Source of the DNA: UBA4416 sp040387475
Lineage (GTDB): Bacteria > Bacteroidota > Bacteroidia > B-17B0 > Aurantibacillaceae
DNA length: 64,000 bases
Direction of reading: 5' to 3'
Assembly: GCA_040387475.1 (NCBI GenBank)
Contig: JAZKDT010000022.1
Coordinates: forward strand, 1 to 64,000
The notes under the pieces: generated by a model
The model's database searches: none
The model's input: only the letters and a program-made list of their open reading frames with translations
What the model was told of the DNA's origin: nothing
Program-made: the position numbers and the translations under genes
Shown here: positions 52,299-61,462 of the stretch, one piece after another
Layout of the letters: each line of letters starts with the position of its first letter
Numbering within the stretch: the first letter of the stretch is position 1

Positions 52299-52823
52299 CT
52301 AGGCTATATGTTTTAAGATTTCACTTTTTAAAGCGTCAATATCAACGGTTACCCCACTGGTTATTACATCGGCCTGTCCGTAAAATTCTTCCCGCACTTT
52401 TAATAGATTTTCTATGTATAATAACATGTCGGCATCCGCTTTATCTTTGATTAACGGACGATCCTGTTTAGCATTAAACAAACGATTGTATAAAGCTTCG
52501 GCATCCATTTTCAGATAAATTAATTTACCGCTCGATTTCATCAATTTCAAATTATCATTAAAACAGGGCGTTCCGCCGCCGGTGGCAATAAGTGCTTTTA
52601 AATTATCCTGTATACAGGTTTCCAACGCCTTAGTTTCAATCTTTCTGAACTCTTCTTCGCCTACTTCTTTAAAAAGATCAGTAATTGTTTTATCATGTTC
52701 ATCAGCGATATAATCATCCAGATCAATAAAGTGGTACCCCATTTCTTTTGCCAGCTTTTTACCCTGGGTTGTTTTACCACAACCCATGAATCCGCAAATA
52801 AATATCAATTTTTTATCTTCCAT
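52299..52823 (-). CDS. aroK: Shikimate kinase
   Basis: The 174-residue enzyme phosphorylates shikimate with ATP on the way to aromatic amino acids. It shows Walker A GFMGCGKTTQG (11-21), the shikimate/Mg site FIDLDDYI (about 32-39), the GGG motif ATGGGTP (about 79-85), and the lid Arg in KQDRPLI (about 117-123). Its length is typical. It follows kdsB by a single base and precedes the 51380-52294 gene, so three genes form one minus-strand operon. Confidence 0.93.
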   Translation of the reverse strand: MEDKKLIFICGFMGCGKTTQGKKLAKEMGYHFIDLDDYIADEHDKTITDLFKEVGEEEFRKIETKALETCIQDNLKALIATGGGTPCFNDNLKLMKSSGKLIYLKMDAEALYNRLFNAKQDRPLIKDKADADMLLYIENLLKVREEFYGQADVITSGVTVDIDALKSEILKHIA

Positions 52824-52824
52824 G

Positions 52825-53571
52825 CTATTTAATGTTCATCAACCTAATTACTTTTTCTATATCGCCGGGTGTATCAATGCAATGACTATCAAAATCAGTT
52901 ACCACGCATTTTACTTTATAGCCATTTTCCAACCAACGCAACTGCTCCAGGGATTCTGCATTTTCTAAAGCCGAAGGTTTTAATTTCGTGATCTTCTCTA
53001 ATACATCTGTTCTGTATGCGTACATACCTACATGCCGAAAGTAGGAATGATGCATATGCCATTCTTCCTGAGGCTTTCCTTTAATAAAAGGAATAACCAT
53101 GCGACTGAAGTACAGGGCTTCCATTTCATTATTCAAGGTAATCTTCACTTCACCCATGTCAAACAATACCTCGTGTGAATCAACAGGGATCATTAAAGTT
53201 GCCAGCTCTGTTGTTCCCGTGCACACTTCACATAATAAATCAATTTGCGTGGGATCGATAAAAGGTTCATCACCCTGTATATTTACCACATATTCAAAAT
53301 CATCATGTACGTTTTGAAAGGCCTCAAAACAACGGTCGGTTCCGCTCGGATGATCTTCTTTGGTATAAACAACTTTACCTCCAAATGATTCGACATGTTT
53401 ATAGATGCGTTTATCATCGGTTGCAACTACCACATCATTAAGCATAGCCGATTTAATGGCTTGCTCATATACACGTTGTATCATACTTTTACCCAGTATG
53501 TCGGTTAATGGCTTTCCCGGGAAACGACTCGATGCATATCTGGCGGGTATAATTCCTAAAATAGGGTTCAT
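52825..53571 (-). CDS. kdsB: 3-deoxy-manno-octulosonate cytidylyltransferase
   Basis: The 248-residue enzyme activates Kdo with CTP for lipopolysaccharide core/lipid A assembly. Blocks seen: IIPARYASSRFPGKPL (6-21), VVATDDKRI (about 50-58), HPSGTDRC (about 72-79), VNIQGDEPFI (about 95-104), and the late LEQLRWLENG (about 211-220). The ATG at 53571 is chosen since it puts the IPARY block at residue 7, as in the family. An in-frame ATG 19 codons earlier adds unrelated residues. It implies a Kdo-containing LPS in this organism. Confidence 0.95.
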   Translation of the reverse strand: MNPILGIIPARYASSRFPGKPLTDILGKSMIQRVYEQAIKSAMLNDVVVATDDKRIYKHVESFGGKVVYTKEDHPSGTDRCFEAFQNVHDDFEYVVNIQGDEPFIDPTQIDLLCEVCTGTTELATLMIPVDSHEVLFDMGEVKITLNNEMEALYFSRMVIPFIKGKPQEEWHMHHSYFRHVGMYAYRTDVLEKITKLKPSALENAESLEQLRWLENGYKVKCVVTDFDSHCIDTPGDIEKVIRLMNIK

Positions 53572-53621
53572 GTGAATGTCTGTTAAAATTTCCTCTAAAT
53601 TACAAAAATCTATAAACAATG

Positions 53622-53652
53622 TTTGCAATATCTTAGTGTTAGCTTATCTTCG
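53622..53652 (+). promoter_or_regulatory. Promoter of the DUF1571/LysM-like protein gene
   Basis: TTTG (53622-53625), exactly 19 nt, then TATCTTCG (53645-53652), one base off consensus and only 7 nt before the ATG at 53660. The transcript would be nearly leaderless, and an upstream in-frame start at 53576 is thereby made unlikely. Confidence 0.6.
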
Positions 53653-53659
53653 TGTATCG

Positions 53660-54556
53660 ATGTACAAACACCTGTTTTTCATATTTGTTCTGATCTCCTG
53701 CAATGCATTTTCGCAACGTACTTCAAAAAAGCAAACAAAAATCCATTTAGGGGAACATCAAAAAGAAGTTTCTCACGAGCATTTTAAAGATTTTAAGCTG
53801 ATCATGGATATGCTGGATTCTGCCAAAAAAGTATCTTATTTAAGATACAATATGAAATCGGCGGAGCGGGTGGAAACAGGCTACGCCACCGCTACTACAA
53901 AAGTAAAACTACAGGTACATCCCCGGAAATCCTATCTTTTAAACACCGATAATAAACTGGAGGTTCTTTATAACGAAGAGCTAAGTGCTAAAGCCGTTGT
54001 AAAGCCTCATGTTTTCCCATACTTCACCATGAACCTGGAGCCGCGCGGAAATTTAATGCGTAAAAACCAACATTTTACGATTATGGACATTGGTTTTGAT
54101 TTTGCAGCAAAAACCATTGCCATTGCTTTGAGCAAAGAAAAAGATCAGATTGCCAAACACTTGACTTACGTTGGAAAAGTTGAAAAAAACAAAATGAATT
54201 GTCACTTATTGATGTATGAAAATACTGAGTTCGGTTACCACGATTATACAGTTCAGCATAAAGAAACTGTTTCCAGCATTGCCGGAAAACTAACAGTAAA
54301 TGATTACATGATCCGTTGCAAAAACAAATTATACGACGACTATGGTTATTTAAAAGAAGGCCTGACCATTAAGATACCGACATTTTATTGTAAAAAGGCC
54401 ATTTTTTATGTTGATGAAAAAACAATGCTTCCAATCAGCGTAAGTATTTACGACGAAGTGGGCTTATTTGAAAGTTATGATTTTTTTACGCTTGAAGTTA
54501 ATAAACCCATACCTGCCGCTGAATTCAAGAAAGAGTTTAAAGGCTATGGCTTTTAG
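53660..54556 (+). CDS. Exported DUF1571-like protein with LysM-like segment
   Basis: The 298-residue protein has a signal peptide (about 1-18, ending NAFSQ). Residues 40-160 form a beta-rich region with MDMLDSAKKVSYLRYNMKSAERVETGY, like the DUF1571 group. A LysM-like segment (YTVQHKETVSSIAGKLTVND ending LTIKIP) lies at about 193-240. A closing part (IFYVDEKTMLPISVSIYDEVGLFESYDF) is again DUF1571-like. The LysM part may hold peptidoglycan. It is divergent from kdsB and has its own promoter. The function of the family is not known to me. Confidence 0.7.
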   Translation: MYKHLFFIFVLISCNAFSQRTSKKQTKIHLGEHQKEVSHEHFKDFKLIMDMLDSAKKVSYLRYNMKSAERVETGYATATTKVKLQVHPRKSYLLNTDNKLEVLYNEELSAKAVVKPHVFPYFTMNLEPRGNLMRKNQHFTIMDIGFDFAAKTIAIALSKEKDQIAKHLTYVGKVEKNKMNCHLLMYENTEFGYHDYTVQHKETVSSIAGKLTVNDYMIRCKNKLYDDYGYLKEGLTIKIPTFYCKKAIFYVDEKTMLPISVSIYDEVGLFESYDFFTLEVNKPIPAAEFKKEFKGYGF

Positions 54557-54658
54557 TAGTTGGAAGACGGATCAGTCAGGGGATATTAAATCCAAGTTCA
54601 TTTCGACTTAGACAAGATCTTAAGAATCCGATCGTCACTTTAATCGGTGTTGTGGTTC

Positions 54659-56764
54659 TTAATAACTCATTCCAAGATTAAAAAACACAAAGCTCCACAT
54701 ATCGGCAAACTCTTCAATTTGCTTATCGGTTGGTTTTCCTGCACCGTGCCCTGCATTTACGTCTACTCTGATTAATGTTGGATTTGTTCCGGTATTATTT
54801 TGTTGCAGTGTTGCCGCAAATTTAAATGAATGCGCGGGAACAACCCTGTCGTCATGATCACCTGTTAAAACTAAGGTAGCCGGGTAATTTGCTTTGTTTA
54901 CATTGTGTAAGGGTGAATATTTATACAGGCACTCGAACTCGCTTTTTGTTTCGCTGTTACCGTAATCTACACTCCAGGCGCGGCCGATGGTGAACAAATG
55001 AAACCTTAACATATCCAATACACCTACTGTCGGAATCGCTACTTTTGCTATATCGGGGCGTTGAGTCATGACTGCACCAATTAATAAACCGCCATTGCTT
55101 CTGCCATGTATGGCCAGTTTTTGGTGCGAGGTATATTTATTTTCCACTAAATAATCACAGGCTGCAATAAAATCATCAAACACATTTTGTTTTTTACATT
55201 TGGTTCCGCTCATATGCCATTCTTGTCCATACTCACCGCCGCCACGCAGGTTGGGCACACAGTAAATGCCTCCTGCTTCTAAAAAAAGAGTTCTATCAGT
55301 TCTGAACTCGGGTGTATACGAGATATTAAATCCGCCATATCCAAAAACAAAACAAGGATTATTGCCATTCAATACAATTCCTTTTCTATGGGTGATAAAC
55401 ATGGAGACACTTGTGCCATCTTTACTCTTGTAAAAAACCTGCTTCGTTTCATAATCACCGGAATTAAATGCCATGGCCGATTTAAATACACGTCGGCTCA
55501 TTCCGGCTTTGGGATCATAAAAATAAAACTCTTCGGGACTTGTATAAGACACCGTTGAATATAACGCCATGTCTTCATCGCGCGAAGAACTTATTGCATT
55601 CACTTTACAAATACCGGGTAATTTAATTTCTTTCTCCACTTTACCGGTAATGGAATGCAGGAATAATTTGGAAGAAACATTTTTTAAATAATTAGAGATG
55701 ATCTTATTTCCACAAAATGAGATGCCTTGCAGCAAATCTTCTGTCTGGGGCAAAACATCTTCCCAGTTATCCAGTGCCGGGCTATTTAAACTTACCTTTA
55801 CTAATTTGTAACGGGGTGCCTTATAATTTGTGTAAACGTAAAACTGGTTACCAATATTTTCTGTTACGGTATTATCATTATGAAAATCAGTAACAACAGA
55901 AACGAATTTGTTTTGCGGATTTGACAAATCCTTAATCATCATGTTTTGTCCACTTGTGCTCTCACTACCATATATTACCAGATAGTTTTCGTCATGTGTG
56001 ACCTGTGCTGTAAAATTCCGGTTGGCATGTTCCTTATCTTCAAACACTAATATATCTTCGCTTTGTGTTTTTCCTATTGTATGATAATAAACCTTATGGA
56101 ATTCATTTTTTTGAGTGAGTGTTTTATTATCGCCGGGCGTATTGTAACGGCTGTAATAAAATCCATTTCCTTTCCAGGAAATATCAGAAAATTTAACCCA
56201 TTGTATCACATCTTTCAGATCTTCTTTGGTGACCATATTTTTCACGTGGATTTCTACCCAATCACTTCCGGCTTTTGACACACCGTAAGCGAGATAAGTG
56301 CCATCCTTACTCATGGATATACCACTAAGAGAAGTTGTGCCATCCGTTGACAGTAAATTAGGATCTAATACAACCGTAGGATTATCGAGTAAGTTTGCCT
56401 GAGAATACAACACAGCTTGATTTTGCAGTCCATTGTTGCGAAAAGAAAAAAACAACTTTCCTTTTTTAAAAAGAGCAGTCATTTTTTCATAGTTCCATAA
56501 TTCCGTCAAACGCAGTTTCACTTTATCGCGATATGCAATTTGAGATAAATACTGGTAAGTAACTTTATTTTCGCTTTCCACCCAGGCTTTTGTCTCAGCA
56601 GAATTGTCGTCTTCAAGCCATCTGTAAGGATCTTCTACTTTAACACCGTGGTAATCATCCGTTTGATTAACTGTTTTAGTGGCCGGATAGGTTATCTGAC
56701 CAAATGCATTTAAACAGGAAGCTGTGAATAGAAGTGATGACAAAACTGCTTTTGATACGCTCAT
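54659..56764 (-). CDS. Secreted prolyl oligopeptidase (S9A)
   Basis: The 701-residue protein has a signal peptide (about 1-22, ending AFGQ) and the S9A propeller region (about 30-420, starting with YHGVKVEDPYRWLEDD). The alpha/beta-hydrolase domain holds the triad Ser in HGRSNGGLLIG (about 553), Asp in GDHDDRVVPAHS (about 636) and His in NAGHGAGKP (about 673). It cuts proline-containing peptides, here probably in the periplasm. Its start is 23 nt from the divergent alkD-like gene. A TATATTTG box on its strand (56805-56812) falls within that gene and could be its -7 element. Confidence 0.94.
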   Translation of the reverse strand: MSVSKAVLSSLLFTASCLNAFGQITYPATKTVNQTDDYHGVKVEDPYRWLEDDNSAETKAWVESENKVTYQYLSQIAYRDKVKLRLTELWNYEKMTALFKKGKLFFSFRNNGLQNQAVLYSQANLLDNPTVVLDPNLLSTDGTTSLSGISMSKDGTYLAYGVSKAGSDWVEIHVKNMVTKEDLKDVIQWVKFSDISWKGNGFYYSRYNTPGDNKTLTQKNEFHKVYYHTIGKTQSEDILVFEDKEHANRNFTAQVTHDENYLVIYGSESTSGQNMMIKDLSNPQNKFVSVVTDFHNDNTVTENIGNQFYVYTNYKAPRYKLVKVSLNSPALDNWEDVLPQTEDLLQGISFCGNKIISNYLKNVSSKLFLHSITGKVEKEIKLPGICKVNAISSSRDEDMALYSTVSYTSPEEFYFYDPKAGMSRRVFKSAMAFNSGDYETKQVFYKSKDGTSVSMFITHRKGIVLNGNNPCFVFGYGGFNISYTPEFRTDRTLFLEAGGIYCVPNLRGGGEYGQEWHMSGTKCKKQNVFDDFIAACDYLVENKYTSHQKLAIHGRSNGGLLIGAVMTQRPDIAKVAIPTVGVLDMLRFHLFTIGRAWSVDYGNSETKSEFECLYKYSPLHNVNKANYPATLVLTGDHDDRVVPAHSFKFAATLQQNNTGTNPTLIRVDVNAGHGAGKPTDKQIEEFADMWSFVFFNLGMSY

Positions 56765-56787
56765 AGGTTGTATTTTTACTCAGGTAA

Positions 56788-57552
56788 ATGAAATCGGGTA
56801 CAAACAAATATACCAAAGAAGTAGAAGATACGCTAAACCGTTTGTCATTAAAAAATGATAAGGGTCAGGCAGCTAAACTTAAAAAATACATCGGTACAAA
56901 TTTAAATGTATTGGGTATGGTGAGTAAGGCGCAGGCAGATGTTCACAAGACAGGCTTTAGTTTTTATTCTGAAAACCAAGAAAAAACATTCCTGCACTTT
57001 CATGGTATCTACAAACAAAGTCAACTATTTGAAGCAAAGAACCTCGCTTTTATATTTTTAGATAAGCACCATAAGCACATTCCTTTATCAACTCAATTAA
57101 AAACATTACCTCAATGGGTGAAGCATGTAGATAATTGGGCGCATTCTGATAACTTATCCAAATACCTGACACGTTTAATTGAAGATAAAAGCACGCAGGA
57201 TGAAATGCTGGCTATCGTTAAAACATGGAATTCGTCGAAAAACCTGTGGGAGCGGCGACAATCGTTAGTAGCTTTGTATTATTACGCGCGTACTAAGAAA
57301 CAACAGGTTGGTTTTGAATTAACACAAGAACTTGTTGTTCCTTTATTAACGGATAAAGAATATTTTGTTCAGAAAGCAGTTGGCTGGACATTAAGAGAGA
57401 GTTATAATGTACATCCAAGGTTAACTTATCAATTTATAGAAGAACATATCAAGAATATAAGTCCGGTAGCTTTTACAACCTGCCTGGAAAAAATGACCGA
57501 AAAACAAAAACAGACGTTGAAACTAAAACGTAAAAAGCAGATTAAAGATTAA
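56788..57552 (+). CDS. DNA alkylation repair protein, AlkD-like
   Basis: The 254-residue protein is built of helical HEAT-like repeats typical of AlkC/AlkD glycosylases. It contains WVKHVDNWAHSDNLSKYLTRLIE (about 110-132), WNSSKNLWERRQSLVALYYYAR (about 148-169), and VQKAVGWTLRESYN (about 193-206). In AlkD these Trp, Asp and Arg residues help to detect and release 3- or 7-alkylated purines. It is the first of two plus-strand genes, the next being a LysM glucosaminidase 46 nt on. Confidence 0.85.
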   Translation: MKSGTNKYTKEVEDTLNRLSLKNDKGQAAKLKKYIGTNLNVLGMVSKAQADVHKTGFSFYSENQEKTFLHFHGIYKQSQLFEAKNLAFIFLDKHHKHIPLSTQLKTLPQWVKHVDNWAHSDNLSKYLTRLIEDKSTQDEMLAIVKTWNSSKNLWERRQSLVALYYYARTKKQQVGFELTQELVVPLLTDKEYFVQKAVGWTLRESYNVHPRLTYQFIEEHIKNISPVAFTTCLEKMTEKQKQTLKLKRKKQIKD

Positions 57553-57598
57553 ATATAAAAGACACGAGATCAATAGAAGCTCCGTGTTGAAAACCGAA

Positions 57599-58561
57599 AT
57601 GAAATTTAAACTTATATATCTATTCTCTATCATCGTGATAGTAACTCAGGCTCAAACTAAAATGAGTCCGGAGGATTACATCAATGCGTTTAAGGATGAT
57701 GCGATCAAGGAAATGTATTTGCACAGGGTGCCAGCTTGTATCACCTTAGCCCAGGGTATGCTGGAAAGCGGAAATGGTAATAGCGCTTTGTGCCGAAATG
57801 CGAACAATCATTTTGGGATAAAGTGTCATAAGGAATGGGGTGGCGAAACTTACATCATGGATGATGACTCCGCAGGAGAATGCTTTCGTAAATATGAGAA
57901 TGTTTTAGATTCTTACAGTGATCATAGTTTATTTTTATTTTCCCGTTCACGTTACGCACCACTGTTCGAGTTAGCGTTGGATGATTATAAAGGCTGGTGT
58001 TACGGATTAAAAAAAGCGGGTTATGCAACAGACCCGCGGTATCCACAGCGATTAATAGAATTAATCGAGCGCTACAAATTACAGGACCTTAACACCATCG
58101 AAAATTCACCAAAACAGATATTGACAGCACAAAATCCTATCAAATCTGATTTAGCTTTACGCGATGTCTATCGTTTCAATCACATCAAGTTTGTAATTGC
58201 AAAAGACAACGACTCCTTTTATAAAATTGCAAACGATTTCAATATTGAGCTAGAAGATATTTTAGAATTTAACGACCTTAAGAAAACAGACAAGCTTAAC
58301 TATGGTCAAAAAATTTATATTGAGAAAAAACGTCGCAGAGCATTAGAACCTTACCACGTTGTACAAAAAAATGAATCCTTAAAATCTATTTCGCAATTGC
58401 ATGGGATACGTTTGAGTAGTCTGTGTAAAAAGAACCGACTTAAACCTGACGACAAATTAAAGATTGGCGATGTATTATATCTGCGACAGAAAAAGAGTTT
58501 GCCGGTTGAAACACCTGCTCCTTTGAAGAAAGATGAAGTGACGGTTAAAAAAGCTGGCTAA
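57599..58561 (+). CDS. Glucosaminidase (GH73) with two LysM repeats
   Basis: The 320-residue protein has a signal peptide (about 1-18, ending TQAQ). A GH73-like domain (about 20-165) holds the catalytic Glu region TLAQGMLESGNGNSALC and NNHFGIKCHKEWGG, followed by YATDPRYPQRLIELIERY. Two LysM repeats (about 197-240, FVIAKDNDSFYKIANDFNI; and about 250-298, YHVVQKNESLKSISQLHGI) should hold it on peptidoglycan. It cuts between glycan sugars during wall turnover. The start is the ATG at 57599, directly before the hydrophobic signal; an earlier in-frame codon adds five residues. Confidence 0.9.
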   Translation: MKFKLIYLFSIIVIVTQAQTKMSPEDYINAFKDDAIKEMYLHRVPACITLAQGMLESGNGNSALCRNANNHFGIKCHKEWGGETYIMDDDSAGECFRKYENVLDSYSDHSLFLFSRSRYAPLFELALDDYKGWCYGLKKAGYATDPRYPQRLIELIERYKLQDLNTIENSPKQILTAQNPIKSDLALRDVYRFNHIKFVIAKDNDSFYKIANDFNIELEDILEFNDLKKTDKLNYGQKIYIEKKRRRALEPYHVVQKNESLKSISQLHGIRLSSLCKKNRLKPDDKLKIGDVLYLRQKKSLPVETPAPLKKDEVTVKKAG

Positions 58562-58750
58562 AAACTTGCAAAATTCGGCATACAGTAAAAACATGCATTA
58601 ATCACGGTCCGAAAAAACGCTAATCGCGGTAGAAATAAATTGTCCGTTTTTTTACAATTTACTTTCTTTGCATAGCAAGCAAAGAAAAAAAAATTTAAAT
58701 ACAGACTTTACTATTAAATAATAACAAAAGAATAGCTGCAATAGCATTAG

Positions 58751-61253
58751 CTATTGTTTAATAATTTTTTTAGTTTCGATCAAGTTGTTAGACTGATACA
58801 AACCCAAAAAATAAATGCCATTTTCAAGGCTGGAGATATTTATTTCCTCTTTATACTTTTCAATTAAAACTTCTTTACCTAAGATATCAGTCATCTTAAT
58901 ACTTAGTCCTTCATTACTTTTCAACGCATTGTATTGAATTTTTAGATTTCCATCGCAAGGGTTAGGATAAATTTTCATTACGCCTATAACGTTTTTTTCA
59001 TTTAAACCAGCCAGGATAGCCGGAACCTCTATTAAACCTCCGCTTACACTACTGGGAGTGCTGCCATTGGCTCCCGTAAAATCCATCTTTTTAGTATAAA
59101 CATGTGAAAGGGGATCGTACTGAAATATAACCCCGAGGTTATTTGTTCCACCTTGCGAAGTCATACCGTATAAGTTGCCATTAGACGCCAAAAGTAATGA
59201 GCCTGCCGGTTTACTTCCGTTAGTTATTCCTGCAAAATCGATCATATTATTGATAGTGTCGGCAGCAGCATCATATTGAAATAAAACACCCAAATTGTTG
59301 GTTCCTCCTAAACCTGTCATCCCGTAAAATTTATTATCTGGGGTTTGAATTAATGATCCCAACGGAATAATGCCATTTATTGCTGTAACAAAACTTTCTT
59401 TCTTGATAAAAATATCAGTGACAGGATCATACTGAATAATGGTTGCAGGAGTGCCATAAAGCTTTCCATCTGAAGCCTGCATTAAACTACCAACTGCATT
59501 CGAGGCATTCACCCCGTCAAAATCTGCTTTTTTTGTACAAGCATTAGTGGCAGGGTTATATTGATATAATGTACCATCAAAGTTTATTCCGCCATGTTGC
59601 GTCATGCCATATAAATTTCCGTCGGTTGCATACAATAAGCTGCCCCAGGGCATCTGGCCTGTAGCTGTTTGTACAAAGTTATGCTTGTTAGTATAAACAT
59701 TATTAACAGGATCATACTGAAATAATACACCATTGTTATTTGCCCCTCCATCGCGTGTAGTACCATATAACATCCCATCCGGAGTTTCTATCAATGCAGA
59801 ATAAGGAATGCCTCCAGTTGTATTATAATCGAACTCCATTATTTTTGTATACACATGCGTACCTGGATTATATTTAAATAGTGTGCCTTTATTAATGGCA
59901 CCACCATAGGATGTCATGCCATATAACATACCATTTGACGCCATCAATAATTTATTGGCCGGTGCCGCTCCGTTAAGAGCTTCACCAAAAGCAATTTTAT
60001 TATCCAGAGTTGAAGCTACCGGATCGTATTGGAACATGACACCTGAATAGTTAATTCCATTTTCTGATAATCCATACAGTTTTCCATCGGACGCCTGCAT
60101 AAAAGTGCCAAAAGGCTCTCCCCCATGCAGGCCATTATCAAATTCAAACTTATTAACCAGGTTGTTTGTGAGAGGATCGTATTGAAATAATATCCCGTTT
60201 CCCATAACAGCTCCACCGAGCTTTGTCATGCCATATAGTTTACCGTCGCTCGACTGCATTAACGAACCATGGGGAAAGCTACCGTTTGTTGCAAAAAAAT
60301 CAATTTTCTTAGTAAACACGTTAGTTAACGGATCAAACTGGAAAAGTGTGCCGTAATTGTNNNNNNNNNNTTCCTCCCTCATAGGTCATACCATACAACA
60401 TGCCATTAGTTGCCTGGGTTAATGTGGCATAAGGTGTACTACCATTTGCTGTTCCATCAAAATCAAATTTTTTGATAATCACATTTGTGATAGGATCATA
60501 CTGAAAGATGATACCTTTATTATTTACGCCACCTAAGGCAGTCATCCCATATAATTTACCATCAGCGGCCTGCATTAATTCCCCTTTTGGACTCCGGCCA
60601 TTTAGCACTCCATCAAAATCAATTTTTTTTGTATAGATCCCGGACACAGGATTATATTGAAATATGACACCAAAGTTATTAACGCCTCCACCCGCCGTCA
60701 TTCCGTATATGTTCCCGTCTGCATATTGTAACAATGAGCCTGTAGGTAAGCTCCCCATTGCAGGGCCAAAATCTATTTTTTTAGCATAGGTATTTGTAAT
60801 AAGATCATACTGATATAATACCCCATAAATGCCGGCTCCGGGCGTTACTGTTCCGCCTGAGGCTACTCCATATAATTTTCCATCTGTGGCCTGTAATAAC
60901 GATCCGATAGGACTTTTACCGTTGGCTGTTAACGTAAATTCATGTTTTTTTGTGTAAACATTTGAACCCGGATCGAACTGATAAATGGTTCCTAAATTTT
61001 TGGATCCACCACCTGTAGTGGTCCCATACAACATGCCATCAGTAGCCTGGATTAATTTTGTTCGTCCCGGGTTTGCTCCTTCTATGCAGTAAAAACTATG
61101 TTCAACCGTTAAATTGTTGCCGGAACCATCTGTTTTAAATATGGTACCTGCACCGTATTGGCCTCCGCCGATGGTCATTCCCCATAGCTCAGTTTGCGCA
61201 TCTATGTGAAGGCAGATAAATAAAAAGTTAATGATTACAATGAGTTTTTTCAT
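58751..61253 (-). CDS. Secreted GloVer-repeat protein with T9SS domain, interrupted by assembly gap
   Basis: Read across the run of N, one protein of over 830 residues emerges. It has a signal peptide at 61253 (MKKLIVIINFLFICLHIDAQ) and then about 15 repeats of some 52 residues with a G-x-I/L-F-Q-Y-D-P...K-x-x-F...G-S-L-x-Q-A-x-D-G-K-L-Y-G-M-T-x-x-G-G pattern, the GloVer type. A T9SS type A sorting domain ends the protein at 58751 (IYPNPCDGNLKIQY to GLYQSNNLIETKKIIKQ). The two sides of the gap are in different frames only since the 10 N are filler. Repeat phasing predicts a real gap of 3 bases plus whole repeats. It is likely a surface protein. Confidence 0.85.
59000..61180 (-). repeat. Tandem ~156-bp coding repeats (GloVer type)
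   Basis: About 15 units of roughly 156 bp (52 codons), diverged at the DNA level but aligned in protein. The gap lies within this array, as expected for a short-read collapse. Limits are approximate. Confidence 0.8.
60361..60370. other. Assembly gap (10 N)
   Basis: Ten N stand inside the GloVer-repeat gene between ...GMTYEGG and NYGTLFQFDP, both well-preserved parts of one repeat. The number 10 breaks the frame, so it is a placeholder and not a measured length. Confidence 0.97.
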
Positions 61254-61409
61254 ACCTTAAAATTAATCTAATATTCGGCTAATTAAAAGCCAACTGTTAA
61301 CTGTAGCCTTTAATTTAATAAATGATGGGTTTTGGCCGATAAATGAGTATTGTTTGATGATTTTTCGGAAACTAAAAATCAGCTGCAACAACAGTCACAT
61401 ATAACAATC

Positions 61410-61438
61410 AAAAAAGCCCTGAGGAAATCCCCAGGGCT
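61410..61438 (-). terminator. Intrinsic terminator after the PKD/repeat T9SS protein gene
   Basis: Stem 61415-61421 with 61432-61438 (AGCCCTG/CAGGGCT). The A-run 61410-61415 reads as U on the minus strand, beyond the stop of the gene at 61463. Confidence 0.88.
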
Positions 61439-61462
61439 CTTAATTTTATATCTAGTTAAAGA

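Noticed and set aside
54621..54663. Long imperfect inverted repeat after the 53660-54556 gene
   Set aside because: Arms TTAAGAA/TTCTTAA and CCGAT/ATCGG do pair, but large internal mismatches and no T-run make its role unclear; not listed as a terminator.
58751..61253. Two separate genes, one ending and one starting at the N run
   Set aside because: Signal peptide on one side, sorting domain on the other, and the same repeat family across the gap show one gene; the N count is filler.
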